A stretch of DNA of 64,000 nucleotides from an uncultured Bacteroidales bacterium (GTDB taxonomy: Bacteria; Bacteroidota; Bacteroidia; Bacteroidales; Paludibacteraceae). The DNA lies in NCBI GenBank assembly GCA_944321895.1, contig CALUNA010000008.1:1-64000 (forward strand). The letters are read 5' to 3'. Numbering within the stretch: position 1 is the first letter of the stretch; the number at the start of each line of letters is the position of its first letter. Made by a program: the position numbers and the translations under genes. Positions 7,385 to 16,364 of this stretch are shown here, one piece after another. The notes under the pieces were generated by a model. It saw nothing but the letters and a program-made list of their open reading frames with translations. It was not told where the DNA came from and did no database searches.

Positions 7385-8686
7385 TTATTGGTTTAACAAG
7401 AATTGTTTGAATGTACCGAAATCGTTCGGCATGGGCACGCTTTGTTTGGTGCCTTGCATGAATGCCTGCAACTTGGCGGGTATCTGCACTTTTTCGCCGA
7501 TAATGCCTTCCACGGTGTCCAGGAACTTGGCCGGATGGGCGGTTTCCAGGAAAATGCCGGTTTCGCCGTCGCGCAATCCGTCTTTCAGGGCCTGGTAGCC
7601 GCATGCCCCGTGCGGGTCGAGCAGGTAGTGATTTTCTCGGTAGCAGCTCCGGAGCGTGTCGGCAATCTGCCCGTCCGTGTACGCGAATCCGCTGATGTCG
7701 GCGCAAATGGCCTGGTGGCTGTTGCCGTACAGGTCCAGAATGCGTGCGAAGTTGCTCGGGTCGCCCACGTCCATGGCGTTGGCAATGGTGGCCACGGATG
7801 GGCGCGGGGTGTAGATGCCCGTGTTCAGGTATTGCAGGAAAATGTCGTTGCGGTTGTTGGCCGCGATAAAGCGTTTCACCGGCAAGCCCATCCGTTTGCC
7901 GAACAGGCCGGCGGTTATGTTGCCGAAATTGCCGCTCGGCACGCATATAACGGGGTCGGTGATGCCTGCCATGCGTTTCAGCTGGGCGCAAGCGTAAAAA
8001 TAATAGAAGGCTTGCGGCAGGAAACGCGCCACGTTGATGGAGTTGGCTGAGGTCAGTTGCATGTGGCTGTTCAGTTCCGCGTCCATGAAGGCGGTTTTTA
8101 CCAGCCGTTGGCAGTCGTCGAACACGCCGTCTATTTCCACGGCGGTGATGTTCTGCCCCAGGGTCGTGAACTGGCATTCCTGTATCGGGCTGACTTTCCC
8201 TTTCGGGTAGAGCACGTAAACGTGTATGCCTTCCACGCCGAGGAACCCGTTGGCGACGGCGCTGCCCGTATCGCCGGAGGTGGCCACCAGCACGTTCACG
8301 CGGTGCTGGCCCTGCTTGCGGATAAAATAGCCGAGCAACCGCGACATGAAACGCGCGCCCACGTCCTTGAATGCGAGCGTGGGGCCGTGGTAGAGTTCCA
8401 GGCTGTAAATGCGGTCGGTCACCTGCACGAGCGGCGTGTCAAAGTCGAGCGCGTCGCAAACGATATTTTTCAGTGCGCCGGCTTCCACATCCTCGCCGAA
8501 AAAGGCATCGGCCACGGCGCAGGCAATCTCCTGGAAGGACATTTTGTCCATATTGGCGTAGAAATCGGCGGGCAATTGTTTGATTCTGTCCGGCATGAAC
8601 AGGCCGCGGTCGTCCGCAAGGCCTTTCACGACAGCCTCTTGCAGGCTGACGCCGGAAACTTGTTTGTTGGTGCTGTAATAAAGCAT
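7385..8686 (-). CDS. thrC: Threonine synthase
   Basis: 433 residues. A PLP-dependent fold II enzyme converting O-phosphohomoserine to threonine. The PLP lysine is K107 in GPTLAFKDVGA, and the phosphate-binding loop reads ATSGDTGSAVANG (about 135-147). The N terminus (MLYYSTNKQVSGVSLQEAV) is typical of the Bacteroidota/proteobacterial long form. It lies 39 bp downstream of the proposed homoserine kinase, which would supply its substrate, and 19 bp upstream of the flavodiiron gene. thrA (aspartokinase-homoserine dehydrogenase) is not in this window. Confidence 0.96.
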   Translation of the reverse strand: MLYYSTNKQVSGVSLQEAVVKGLADDRGLFMPDRIKQLPADFYANMDKMSFQEIACAVADAFFGEDVEAGALKNIVCDALDFDTPLVQVTDRIYSLELYHGPTLAFKDVGARFMSRLLGYFIRKQGQHRVNVLVATSGDTGSAVANGFLGVEGIHVYVLYPKGKVSPIQECQFTTLGQNITAVEIDGVFDDCQRLVKTAFMDAELNSHMQLTSANSINVARFLPQAFYYFYACAQLKRMAGITDPVICVPSGNFGNITAGLFGKRMGLPVKRFIAANNRNDIFLQYLNTGIYTPRPSVATIANAMDVGDPSNFARILDLYGNSHQAICADISGFAYTDGQIADTLRSCYRENHYLLDPHGACGYQALKDGLRDGETGIFLETAHPAKFLDTVEGIIGEKVQIPAKLQAFMQGTKQSVPMPNDFGTFKQFLLNQ

Positions 8687-8725
8687 ATACGGTAGTTTGT
8701 TTTATGTTTCGTCGTTTGTGTTCGG

Positions 8726-9934
8726 TTATGGCCGGATAAAGGCCTGCATGAACTCATCGCCTTTCAGCAGTCCGAGACTTCCGGCCCGGCAACTGTATTC
8801 ATCGTAGGTCTGCACGCTGTCCGGCTCCGTCCCCGGTTTGTATATGATGAACGGGATGGGCTTGTTGGTATGCGTGCGCACGGCGCAGGGCGTCGGATGG
8901 TCGGGCAGCACGGCTATGGCCACTGGTTCGTCCCAGCCGGCCACGGCTTCCATTATCGGCTTGATGATGCGGCTGTCCAGATATTCAATGGTCTTGATTT
9001 TTAGCGGTACGTCGCCTTCGTGTCCGGCCTCGTCGCTTGCCTCGACATGCAGGTAAACGAAATCCTGCTGCCGGAGCGCCTCAATGGCGGCCCGGGCTTT
9101 GCCCTCGTAGTTGGTGTCGTACAGGCCGGTGGCGCCTTCCACATGGACGACATCCAGGCCGGCGTAAACGCCGATGCCGCGGATTAAATCGACAGCTGAA
9201 ATGACGGAGCCGCTCCCGATGCCGTATGTTTCGTGCAGGGTTTCCATTTGCGGCTTGTAGCCGGGCGACCACGGCCAGATGCTGTTGGCCTTGTCCTTGC
9301 CGGCGGCGGCGCGGCGCAGATTGACCGGATGGTTCTCCAGCAGTTGCTGCGACTTCAAAATCAAGTTGTTCAGCAGGTCGGCCGTCGGTTGTGCGTCAGG
9401 TGTTTCGGCCTGTATCATGACATCGCGGAAGGGCGTTCCCGGCACATCATGCGGCGGTGTGCAACGCAGGTTCTTGTTGCCGTTCCTGATTTTCAGCAGG
9501 TGGCGGTACGATACGCCGGGGAAGAATGAAACCTGTCCGTCGCCCAATTCCTGTTGCAGGAAATGAATCAGCTCGGTCGCTTCCTCGTTGGTGATGTGTC
9601 CGGCCGAGTGGTTTTTTATTTTGCCGTCCTCGATGCAAATCAGGTTGCAGCGCATGGCCATTTCGTCGGGCTCGATGATGATGCCCATGCTGGCGGCTTC
9701 GAGCGAGCCGCGTCCCTCGAACACACGCGCGACATCGTAGCCCAGCACGCTCAAGTTGGCTATCTCGCTGCCGGGATGGAATCCGGCGGGCACGGTGGCC
9801 AGCATGCCGCAACGGCCTTTGGCTGCCAGCGCGTCCATGCAGGGTTTGGCAGCCACTTGCAACGGCGTTTGGTTGCCGAGCGCCGGAATGGGTTCGTCGG
9901 CCATGCCGTCTCCGAGTATGATGATATGTTTCAT
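8726..9934 (-). CDS. Cofactor-independent phosphoglycerate mutase-like protein, proposed homoserine kinase
   Basis: 402 residues of the alkaline phosphatase superfamily (archaeal-type ApgM). Metal-site motifs are visible: LGDGMAD at the N terminus (D9), the phosphorylatable serine in NLSVLGYD (about S62), and HVEASDEAGHEGD near residue 300. In many Bacteroidota, Deltaproteobacteria and others, a member of this family sits beside thrA/thrC in genomes that lack classical ThrB, and it has been annotated as a proposed homoserine kinase. The position directly upstream of thrC here fits that role better than glycolysis. The activity is inferred from context, not shown. Confidence 0.85.
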   Translation of the reverse strand: MKHIIILGDGMADEPIPALGNQTPLQVAAKPCMDALAAKGRCGMLATVPAGFHPGSEIANLSVLGYDVARVFEGRGSLEAASMGIIIEPDEMAMRCNLICIEDGKIKNHSAGHITNEEATELIHFLQQELGDGQVSFFPGVSYRHLLKIRNGNKNLRCTPPHDVPGTPFRDVMIQAETPDAQPTADLLNNLILKSQQLLENHPVNLRRAAAGKDKANSIWPWSPGYKPQMETLHETYGIGSGSVISAVDLIRGIGVYAGLDVVHVEGATGLYDTNYEGKARAAIEALRQQDFVYLHVEASDEAGHEGDVPLKIKTIEYLDSRIIKPIMEAVAGWDEPVAIAVLPDHPTPCAVRTHTNKPIPFIIYKPGTEPDSVQTYDEYSCRAGSLGLLKGDEFMQAFIRP

Positions 9935-9946
9935 TTCAGTGCGGTT

Positions 9947-10963
9947 TTAAAAATATTTCGGCAGTGCGTTCTCGAACTTCTCAATGGTTTCGTCCAGGGT
10001 GGCATAACTTTCGCCGCCGGCGGCATTCAGGTGTCCGCCTCCGTTGAACAGTTCGGCCGCCACCTTGTTGGCCGGGAAGTCGCCTTGGGAACGCAGCGAT
10101 ATTTTGATTTTGTCTTTGTCCTCGCGCATGAACACGGAAAAACAGACGCCTTCGATGGAGAGCGGCATGTTCACGAATCCTTCCGCATCGCCCGGCTGGT
10201 AGTTAAAACGGAACAGCTCCTTGCCGCGGATGGCGATGAGCGCCGTGTGGTATTCGGGATAAACCTTCATTTTCCGGTAGAGGCAATAACCCATGAAACG
10301 CATCCGGTCTTCCGAATGGGTGTTGTTCACGTTCCGGTATATGGCGTCCTTGTCAATGCCTTTTTTCAGCAGTTCGGATATGATGTTGTAGATTTCCGAA
10401 TCGTTGGAATTGTAGGAAAAATTGCCCGTGTCGGTCATCATGCCGGTGTAGATACATTCCGCGCATTGTTTGGATATGTGTTTGAACATGCCCATGCGGC
10501 AAATCAGTCGGAATACGATTTCGCTTGCCGAACTTATTTGCGGGTACGAAATGGTCACGTCCGCAAAGTTCTCGGGATAGAGGTGATGGTCGAGCAGTAT
10601 TTTTTTTGCCGGCGCGTTCTTGACGGCATCCTGCATTTTTTCCAACCGGCTCAACTGGTTGAAGTCTATGCCGATAATCAGGTCGGCTACGCTCAGGAAC
10701 GCATCGGCTTCGCCGGTGTTGTCATCGTAGGCCAGAATGGTTTCCGACAACGGCATCCAGTCCAGAAAGTGCGGAAAACGGTTGGGAACAATCACGCGGA
10801 CATGTTGTTTGCCGGTGTCGCGCAGGAAATGCAGCATCCCCAGGCTTGAACCGATGGCATCGCCATCAGGGCTTGTGTGGGTTACAATCGCGATTTTCTG
10901 GACAGGCTCAATCAGTCTTTTCGCCTGCGAAATCAAATCTTGGTCTATTATATTCGTAATCAT
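9947..10963 (-). CDS. DHH-DHHA1 phosphoesterase, NrnA-like oligoribonuclease/pAp phosphatase
   Basis: 338 residues. The N-terminal DHH domain has the metal motifs HTSPDGDAIGSS (about 30-41), DFN, LLDHH (about 131-135) and a TDTGNF motif. The C-terminal DHHA1 domain has the glycine-rich GGGHLNAAGG substrate loop (about 305-314). Family members degrade nanoRNAs of 2-5 nt, and many also dephosphorylate 3'-phosphoadenosine 5'-phosphate or cleave cyclic-dinucleotide products. It lies 14 bp after nfeD and 12 bp before the ApgM-like gene in one operon. Confidence 0.9.
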   Translation of the reverse strand: MITNIIDQDLISQAKRLIEPVQKIAIVTHTSPDGDAIGSSLGMLHFLRDTGKQHVRVIVPNRFPHFLDWMPLSETILAYDDNTGEADAFLSVADLIIGIDFNQLSRLEKMQDAVKNAPAKKILLDHHLYPENFADVTISYPQISSASEIVFRLICRMGMFKHISKQCAECIYTGMMTDTGNFSYNSNDSEIYNIISELLKKGIDKDAIYRNVNNTHSEDRMRFMGYCLYRKMKVYPEYHTALIAIRGKELFRFNYQPGDAEGFVNMPLSIEGVCFSVFMREDKDKIKISLRSQGDFPANKVAAELFNGGGHLNAAGGESYATLDETIEKFENALPKYF

Positions 10964-10977
10964 ATCACAATGGGTTT

Positions 10978-12381
10978 TTAACAGGGTTTGACATACATTT
11001 GTCCCATTTCATGGCGGGTTACGACAACCTGTGTACCAGCTTCGATAAACGCTCCCTCGGACATGGCGTCGTAATAGGTGTTGCCGATTTTAATTTTGCC
11101 GGCAGGCCGCAAAACGGTTACGGCCAGGCCTTTTTGCCCGACGATATTGTTGTTGGCTTCCGGCACGCTCGTGTAACCGTCCTTTTTGTCCATGGACGTT
11201 TCCAGTGCTATGCGCCTGAACAACCCGTGGCTGCCTATTTTGCTGCACAAATAAACAATCAGCACGACACCCAGCACCAGGCCGGACATGACGGTGAGCA
11301 GTGCCTTGCCGATGCCGCCGGTTTCCACTTGCCGGAAATCAAACACGACATTGTCAAGCAGGCTCAGCGTAAGGCCGAGAATCACTAAAATAATGCCCGA
11401 TATGCCGGTTACGCCGAATCCGGGAATAACGAAAATTTCAATGCCGATAAGCAACAGACCTATGAAGAAAAGCAGGATTTCCCAATAGGCGGCCAATCCA
11501 TCCATGTAGAGCGGCGCGAAGTAGAGCAGGGCGGCCAGCACGGCCACAGCCAGCGGAAAACCGACTCCGGGTGTCTGCAATTCAAAGTAGATGGCGCCGA
11601 TGATAAGCATGATCAGCAGGCTTTGCAGAACCGAGCTGGTCAGAAATCCCTTGATTTTATCATAGCCGGTCGGTTTGTATGGTTGCAAAGTGTATTCGGA
11701 ATATCCCAGGCCATGTCGTATCAACTCGTCCGTATTTTCGACAATTCCGTCGCAGTAGCCGTATTTGACAGCTTCTTCCGCCGTGAAAGTCAGTGTCCGT
11801 GTGGAGTCTATCAGTCCGGGAACGACAGTCCGCGAATCGACCATTGCTTCGGCAATGAGCGGGTCGCGGCGCCAGCGGTAAGTGGTGTCTTTGCCGTTCA
11901 CGATGGTGTCCTTGCCTTGCGCTTCGGCTGTGGCGCGCATGGTGGCACGCATGTACGACTGGTATTTGTCGGGCATGGCCTCGCCGGTCTGGTTTACGAC
12001 GGTTGTAGCGCCGATGGTCGCGCCGGGGCGCATGTAGATTTTGTCGCACGCAACGGAAATCAGTGCGCCTGCCGAGGCTGCATTGTTATCAATGAAAACA
12101 TAGACCGGCAGGTCGGCGTTGAGTATCCTGGTGCGGATGGAATCCGCATATTTCACTTCGCCGCCGTAGGTATTCATGTGAATCAGGATGCAGTCGGCAT
12201 CGGATTCCTGTGCCAACTCAAAGCCGCGTTGCGTGTAAATCCATGTCGTGCTGTTTATGTCTTGCATGATGTCGATTTGGCAGACATGCGGCTTGTCCGT
12301 GCCGGATGCCTGTAACGGCGGCATGGCCAGCAGGATGCAGAAAATGTATGACAGATTTTTTATGGTTTTGATTCCCGGCAT
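10978..12381 (-). CDS. NfeD family membrane serine protease
   Basis: 467 residues. A signal peptide (about 1-26) is followed by a ClpP/SppA-like domain (35-235) with serine nucleophile S103 in NNAASAGA and candidate lysine K139. Several transmembrane helices (about 250-375) and a C-terminal OB-fold NfeD domain (about 400-467) follow. Family members pair with SPFH/stomatin proteins and cleave membrane proteins; no stomatin gene is visible here. It is the first gene of the leftward operon nfeD-DHH-apgM-thrC-flavodiiron, with a TATCTTTG -7 box 30 bp upstream. Confidence 0.92.
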   Translation of the reverse strand: MPGIKTIKNLSYIFCILLAMPPLQASGTDKPHVCQIDIMQDINSTTWIYTQRGFELAQESDADCILIHMNTYGGEVKYADSIRTRILNADLPVYVFIDNNAASAGALISVACDKIYMRPGATIGATTVVNQTGEAMPDKYQSYMRATMRATAEAQGKDTIVNGKDTTYRWRRDPLIAEAMVDSRTVVPGLIDSTRTLTFTAEEAVKYGYCDGIVENTDELIRHGLGYSEYTLQPYKPTGYDKIKGFLTSSVLQSLLIMLIIGAIYFELQTPGVGFPLAVAVLAALLYFAPLYMDGLAAYWEILLFFIGLLLIGIEIFVIPGFGVTGISGIILVILGLTLSLLDNVVFDFRQVETGGIGKALLTVMSGLVLGVVLIVYLCSKIGSHGLFRRIALETSMDKKDGYTSVPEANNNIVGQKGLAVTVLRPAGKIKIGNTYYDAMSEGAFIEAGTQVVVTRHEMGQMYVKPC

Positions 12382-12408
12382 ATTTTTGATTCTTCAGTCT
12401 TGTTGCCG

Positions 12409-12416
12409 CAAAGATA
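12409..12416 (-). promoter_or_regulatory. -7-like box of the nfeD-thrC operon
   Basis: The minus strand reads TATCTTTG, a consensus -7 element, ending 28 bp before the nfeD start. I see no good -33 element at the expected distance. All downstream gaps (14, 12, 39, 19 bp) are short, so this may drive five genes. Confidence 0.4.
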
Positions 12417-12547
12417 CGGATAAAAAATGAGATGGCGCGTAACCGGATGCAAGAAGTGATGGGGCAACCCGGTGTGCCAAAAGCAGGAAACACGGGTTAC
12501 CGCTATCTTTACAAGCCGATTTTTTGTTCCGTTTTTATGGGTGTTTG

Positions 12548-12578
12548 TTGATTTTATCATCACTTTTGCATATTTTTG
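12548..12578 (+). promoter_or_regulatory. Promoter for the gene at 12774
   Basis: TTG (12548-12550), 20 bp, then TATTTTTG (12571-12578). The predicted leader is about 190 nt long. Confidence 0.45.
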
Positions 12579-12773
12579 CAACATTCTTTGCTTGTCTCGG
12601 GCCTGAAATCAGTGGAAACAACCTGTTTTGTCGTAAAAAGATAGATTTGTTCCATGTGGCGGGAAAGTGAAAATAATTGTGAAACAGAAATGTATTGTCG
12701 GTGTGATGCTTCCGCACATTTTTTATCAATTGATTTGTCCGTATGGGGAGCGAGCGGCAAAAATAGAGTGGAA

Positions 12774-13574
12774 ATGAAGAAAAAGCTGATTTTTTTGTTT
12801 GTCTTATTCGGGTGTGTGTTTTGCATACATGCGCAGGATGTGATAACTGAACGCAATGGTAATGAAATCCTGGCGAAAATTTTGGAAGTCAATCCCGACG
12901 AAGTGAAGTATAAGCGTTTTGACAATCAGAACGGACCGCTTTATACCATCCGTAAGAGTGATGTGCTTTTTATAAAATATGAAAATGGCACCAGTGAAAC
13001 GTTCGACATGCCGGCCGTTACCGGTGAGAACGATTTTGAACTGTCTGCTGATTATGGCACGGTCGCTAACGTCCATTCCGGTATGCGCTACAAGGACTAC
13101 AAGGATTTTTATATACCTTCGGCTTATGTATATCAGCCAGGTGACCGTTATGTTCCTGCCGTCGGAGGTGTCTGTTCATGGCTTATTCCGGGTTTGGGAC
13201 AAATGATTTGCGGTGAAGTAGGGCGCGGTTTTGCCTATTTGGGCGGTGCACTCGGCAGCAGTGTTGTCATGAGCGTGGGAATAGGGCTTCTCGGCACTTC
13301 GTTTTACTATCTTGATGGAAATTACAAGCATAACCAGGCGCAAGCAGCATTTGGCCTGATAATGACTCTGGCGGGCTCCATTGCATTGATGACCGTGGAT
13401 ATATGCGCCATTGTGGATGGAGTGCGTGTGGCCAAAATAAAAAACATGTATGAGCAGGACCTCCGCAAAATGTCCTCTTCGTTACAAATGGAACTGTCGC
13501 CTTATCTATCCATGGAAACGGTTGGCTATTCCCGCTTTCCGGTTGCCGGTTTTGCCGTGAAGCTGGCTTTTTGA
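12774..13574 (+). CDS. Exported/membrane protein of unknown function, Bacteroidota type
   Basis: 266 residues from MKKKLIF (the frame is open upstream, but this start gives a clean signal peptide ending ...CIHAQ about residue 21). Residues 22-85 form a small domain (ERNGNEILAKILEVNPDEVKYK, then a TIRKSDVLFI strand) seen in many Bacteroidota exported proteins. A glycine-rich stretch (about 125-215) holds two or three membrane helices, and a short hydrophilic tail follows. The role is unknown. The ECF sigma gene follows 31 bp downstream, so the two are probably co-transcribed and this protein could sense or be controlled by that sigma factor. Confidence 0.75.
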   Translation: MKKKLIFLFVLFGCVFCIHAQDVITERNGNEILAKILEVNPDEVKYKRFDNQNGPLYTIRKSDVLFIKYENGTSETFDMPAVTGENDFELSADYGTVANVHSGMRYKDYKDFYIPSAYVYQPGDRYVPAVGGVCSWLIPGLGQMICGEVGRGFAYLGGALGSSVVMSVGIGLLGTSFYYLDGNYKHNQAQAAFGLIMTLAGSIALMTVDICAIVDGVRVAKIKNMYEQDLRKMSSSLQMELSPYLSMETVGYSRFPVAGFAVKLAF

Positions 13575-13605
13575 TGTTTTATCCAGAACAGGCTTTTGTC
13601 GTATC

Positions 13606-14112
13606 ATGAAAAACACCCACATAGAATCGAAGTTGCTGGATTTGAAAGAATACATGTACGGCTTCGCGTTTTCCTTGACGAAGAACAAATTGGATGCGGA
13701 AGACTTGTTGCAGGAAACTTGTCTGAAAGTGCTTGACAATCAGGAAAAGTTTACGGATGATGTGAACTTTAAAGGTTGGGTAACAACCATTATGCGAAAT
13801 TTGTTCATAAACAATTACCGGCGCATTTTGCAGGAGCAGGCCATATTGGAATCGTCCGAGGATGGCGGAAAAATGGAGTATCTTCATGAAATTCCTTTGT
13901 GCGGAGATGGCATATTGGCAATAAAGGAGATTTCAGTAAGCATAGCATCTCTTCCTGATGAATATGAAAAACCCTTCCGTATGCATTTGGAAGGGTTTAA
14001 GTACGAAGAAATAGCCAGGGAACTGGCTCTTCCGGTAGGAACAGTCAAAAGCCGGATTTTTACGGCGCGGAAACGCCTGCAGAGCCAGTACCAGCAGGAT
14101 TACCGCGGTTAG
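13606..14112 (+). CDS. ECF-type RNA polymerase sigma factor
   Basis: 168 residues. Sigma region 2 spans about 12-75 (AEDLLQETCLKVL and FKGWVTTIMRNLFINNYRR) and region 4 about 108-162 (LEGFKYEEIARELALPVGTVKSRIFTARKRL). There is no region 1.1 or 3, as expected for an ECF factor. No anti-sigma (FecR-like) gene or SusC/D pair follows, unlike most polysaccharide-utilisation sigma factors. It therefore belongs to the orphan ECF group, and the exported protein upstream is its only partner candidate. Its stop codon overlaps that of the convergent argC. Confidence 0.93.
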   Translation: MKNTHIESKLLDLKEYMYGFAFSLTKNKLDAEDLLQETCLKVLDNQEKFTDDVNFKGWVTTIMRNLFINNYRRILQEQAILESSEDGGKMEYLHEIPLCGDGILAIKEISVSIASLPDEYEKPFRMHLEGFKYEEIARELALPVGTVKSRIFTARKRLQSQYQQDYRG

Positions 14113-15080
14113 AACCCACTGGCCTTCAGGTCCAGACCGGCCTTCTCGTCCAATCCGAAAATCAGGTTCATGTTTTGCACGGCTTGTCCCGATGCGCCTT
14201 TCAGCAGGTTGTCAATCATGGAAACGACAAGCAGTTTGTCATCGTGTTTTTCCGTATAGACGACAGCCTTGTTTGTGTTCACGACTTGTTTCAAGTCGGG
14301 GTTGCGGTGCGTGACGAACGTGAAAGCGGCACCGGCATAGAAATTTTCGTACAGTTGCCGCGCTTCTTCATCCGACAGGCAGCATTTGGTATAGGCGGTC
14401 ACGAAAATGCCGCGTGCAAAGTCACCTCGTACCGGAATGAAATTGATGTTGTGGGAAAAATCCGCTTGCAGCTGGCGGATGGATTGCCCGATTTCCTTCA
14501 AATGCTGGTGCCCGAAGGCCTTGTAGATGGAAATATTGTTGTTCCGCCAGCTGAAATGACTTGTCGCGCTTGGCTTGACACCGGCGCCAGTCGAGCCGGT
14601 GATGGCATTGACGTGCACGTCATCTTTCAGCAGGCCGGCCGCTGCAAGGGGCAGCAACGCAATCTGAATGGCAGTTGCAAAGCAGCCCGGATTGGCTATC
14701 TTGCCGGCAGCAGGGATGCGATTCCGGTTCAATTCGGGCAGTCCGTACACAAATCCGTTGCTTTCGTCCCGGAAATCCTGTGCCAAATCAATGATTTTGA
14801 CGTGTGCAGGCACTTGGTGTGCTTCCAGGAATTTCCTGCTGTCGCCGTGGGCGGAACACAGGAACAATACATCGATGTCGTTGAGCGGCAGCTCTGATGT
14901 GAACAGCAGCCCGGTTTCGCCAATCAGGCCCTCGTGTATGTCGGCAATCGGATTCCCGGCATTGCTGCTGCTGTTTACGAATGTGATTTCCGTGTCCGGA
15001 TGATGGATAAGGATGCGTAACAACTCGCCTGCCGTATATCCGGCTCCTCCGACAATTCCTACTCGAATTTTTGTGTTCAT
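14109..15080 (-). CDS. argC: N-acetyl-gamma-glutamyl-phosphate reductase
   Basis: 323 residues. NADPH-dependent third step of arginine synthesis. A Rossmann loop GIVGGAGYTAGELL (8-21) and catalytic cysteine C133 in ANPGCFATA are present, with the STGAGVKPSATSHF substrate region. It is the last gene of the leftward run trmD-DUF1294-argC (15-bp gap). No other arg genes are adjacent. The TAA stop overlaps the TAG of the sigma gene on the opposite strand, so no terminator separates the convergent genes. Confidence 0.95.
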   Translation of the reverse strand: MNTKIRVGIVGGAGYTAGELLRILIHHPDTEITFVNSSSNAGNPIADIHEGLIGETGLLFTSELPLNDIDVLFLCSAHGDSRKFLEAHQVPAHVKIIDLAQDFRDESNGFVYGLPELNRNRIPAAGKIANPGCFATAIQIALLPLAAAGLLKDDVHVNAITGSTGAGVKPSATSHFSWRNNNISIYKAFGHQHLKEIGQSIRQLQADFSHNINFIPVRGDFARGIFVTAYTKCCLSDEEARQLYENFYAGAAFTFVTHRNPDLKQVVNTNKAVVYTEKHDDKLLVVSMIDNLLKGASGQAVQNMNLIFGLDEKAGLDLKASGF

Positions 15081-15095
15081 AGTGTTATGTTTTTT

Positions 15096-15401
15096 TTATT
15101 GTTGGATTATTTCATGCCAATATGTGAATGAAACCCAGCCAATGATGCATATCCAACCTGTCAGAATCAGGTAAGTCGGGACATAATAGCGTGGTTTTTT
15201 GTTCTTATGCCTGATCAGGTACATCATCGGGACAATGACAAACACGCTGCCCAATGCTTCCGTCAGGTGCAACCTGCTTTCCCTGATTCTCCGCCGTGCG
15301 TGCGTGGCGGCATATTTGTCGTATCCGAACAGGCAACAGCCGTACAGGTTGATACAGATAAAGTATGCCGCAATCAGATATGTTGCTGTGAATCCTTCCA
15401 T
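15096..15401 (-). CDS. DUF1294 family small membrane protein
   Basis: 101 residues. Four hydrophobic segments are separated by the conserved cytoplasmic signature of the family (GYDKYAATHARRRIRESRLH, about 26-45, then LGSVFVIVPMMYLIRHKNKKPRY). DUF1294 proteins are small inner-membrane proteins of unknown function, sometimes fused to a cold-shock domain, which is absent here. The start is 1 bp beyond the trmD stop, so it is translationally linked to trmD, and argC follows after 15 bp. Confidence 0.85.
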   Translation of the reverse strand: MEGFTATYLIAAYFICINLYGCCLFGYDKYAATHARRRIRESRLHLTEALGSVFVIVPMMYLIRHKNKKPRYYVPTYLILTGWICIIGWVSFTYWHEIIQQ

Positions 15402-15402
15402 G

Positions 15403-16077
15403 TCATTTCAGCAAATCCGGCCGGAGCCGCTGAGTTCGTTCCAGGGATTGCTGGTGTAACCATTCTTCTATTTTTGCCTGGTGTCCTGACAGCAGGATGT
15501 CGGGCACTTTCCAGCCTTTGTATTCCGCGGGTCGCGTGTAAACCGGTGGCGCGAGCAGGTCGTCCTGGAACGAATCGGAAAGGGCGGACGTTTCGTCGCT
15601 GATGGCACCCGGAATCAGCCGGACAATGGCATCGGTCATGATGGCCGCGGGCAGTTCGCCGCCGGTCAGCACGTAGTCGCCGATGGTGATTTCGCGCGTG
15701 ATGAGATGTTCGCGAATCCGGTGGTCGATGCCTTTGTAGTGGCCGCAAAGTATCATGAGGTTTTCGGCCATTGAGTAGTTGTTCGCCATTTTTTGCGTGA
15801 AGGGTTCCCCGTCGGGCGACGTGTAGATGATTTCATCGTACTCACGTTCGCTTTTGAGTTTGGAAATCACTCTGTCCACCGGCTCAATCTGCAGAACCAT
15901 GCCGGCGCCGAAGCCGAACGCATAATCGTCTACGCGCCTGTGCTTGTCAAGGGTGTAGTCGCGCAGGTTGTGCACATGTATTTCGGCAATGCCCTTGTCG
16001 CGCGCCCGTTTCACAATGGAATGGTTCAGCGGGCTTTCCAATAATTCCGGTACGGCACTGATAATGTCTATTCTCAT
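15403..16077 (-). CDS. trmD: tRNA (guanine-N1-)-methyltransferase
   Basis: 224 residues from [17 protein letters not shown], a start chosen because the 29 upstream in-frame codons have no family resemblance. A SPOUT-class trefoil-knot methyltransferase making m1G37 in tRNAs with G36. Visible motifs are [27 protein letters not shown] and [12 protein letters not shown] (the knot/SAM site), and [30 protein letters not shown]. It lies 37 bp downstream of yidD. Confidence 0.95.
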   Translation of the reverse strand: MRIDIISAVPELLESPLNHSIVKRARDKGIAEIHVHNLRDYTLDKHRRVDDYAFGFGAGMVLQIEPVDRVISKLKSEREYDEIIYTSPDGEPFTQKMANNYSMAENLMILCGHYKGIDHRIREHLITREITIGDYVLTGGELPAAIMTDAIVRLIPGAISDETSALSDSFQDDLLAPPVYTRPAEYKGWKVPDILLSGHQAKIEEWLHQQSLERTQRLRPDLLK

Positions 16078-16114
16078 ACGTTTTTTCGGTAAATCGGTTC
16101 TACTTTTGCTTGTT

Positions 16115-16348
16115 TTACGGTACGGGGTCGTAGCCGCTGCCTCCCCATGGATGGCAACGGGCAATCCGTTTCAGTCCTAACCATACGCCTTTGAAGACTC
16201 CGTGTTTCCGTACGGCTTCAATCATGTATTGCGAGCAGGTCGGCGTATAACGGCAGCTTGGCGGCAACAAGGGGGATATGCACCAGCGGTAAAAATAGAC
16301 TGGTGCGAGCACTATGTTTTGCACGAGCTTTTTTATGGTATCTGCCAT
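16115..16348 (-). CDS. yidD: Membrane protein insertion efficiency factor YidD
   Basis: 77 residues with the family core [21 protein letters not shown]...CSQYMIEA and ending [14 protein letters not shown]. It has an amphipathic N terminus and acts at the inner membrane near YidC. The gene follows rnpA by 16 bp, the ancestral rnpA-yidD order, though rpmH, yidC and dnaA are not adjacent here. Confidence 0.95.
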   Translation of the reverse strand: MADTIKKLVQNIVLAPVYFYRWCISPLLPPSCRYTPTCSQYMIEAVRKHGVFKGVWLGLKRIARCHPWGGSGYDPVP

Positions 16349-16364
16349 TTTCCCTCCTGTTTAT

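Larger units (their letters stand above)
12382..12773. other. Intergenic region with divergent promoters
   Basis: This 392-bp gap separates nfeD (leftward) from the gene at 12774 (rightward). It contains the -7 box at 12409 and the rightward promoter at 12548. I see no RNA gene, repeat or convincing small ORF. Confidence 0.5.
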
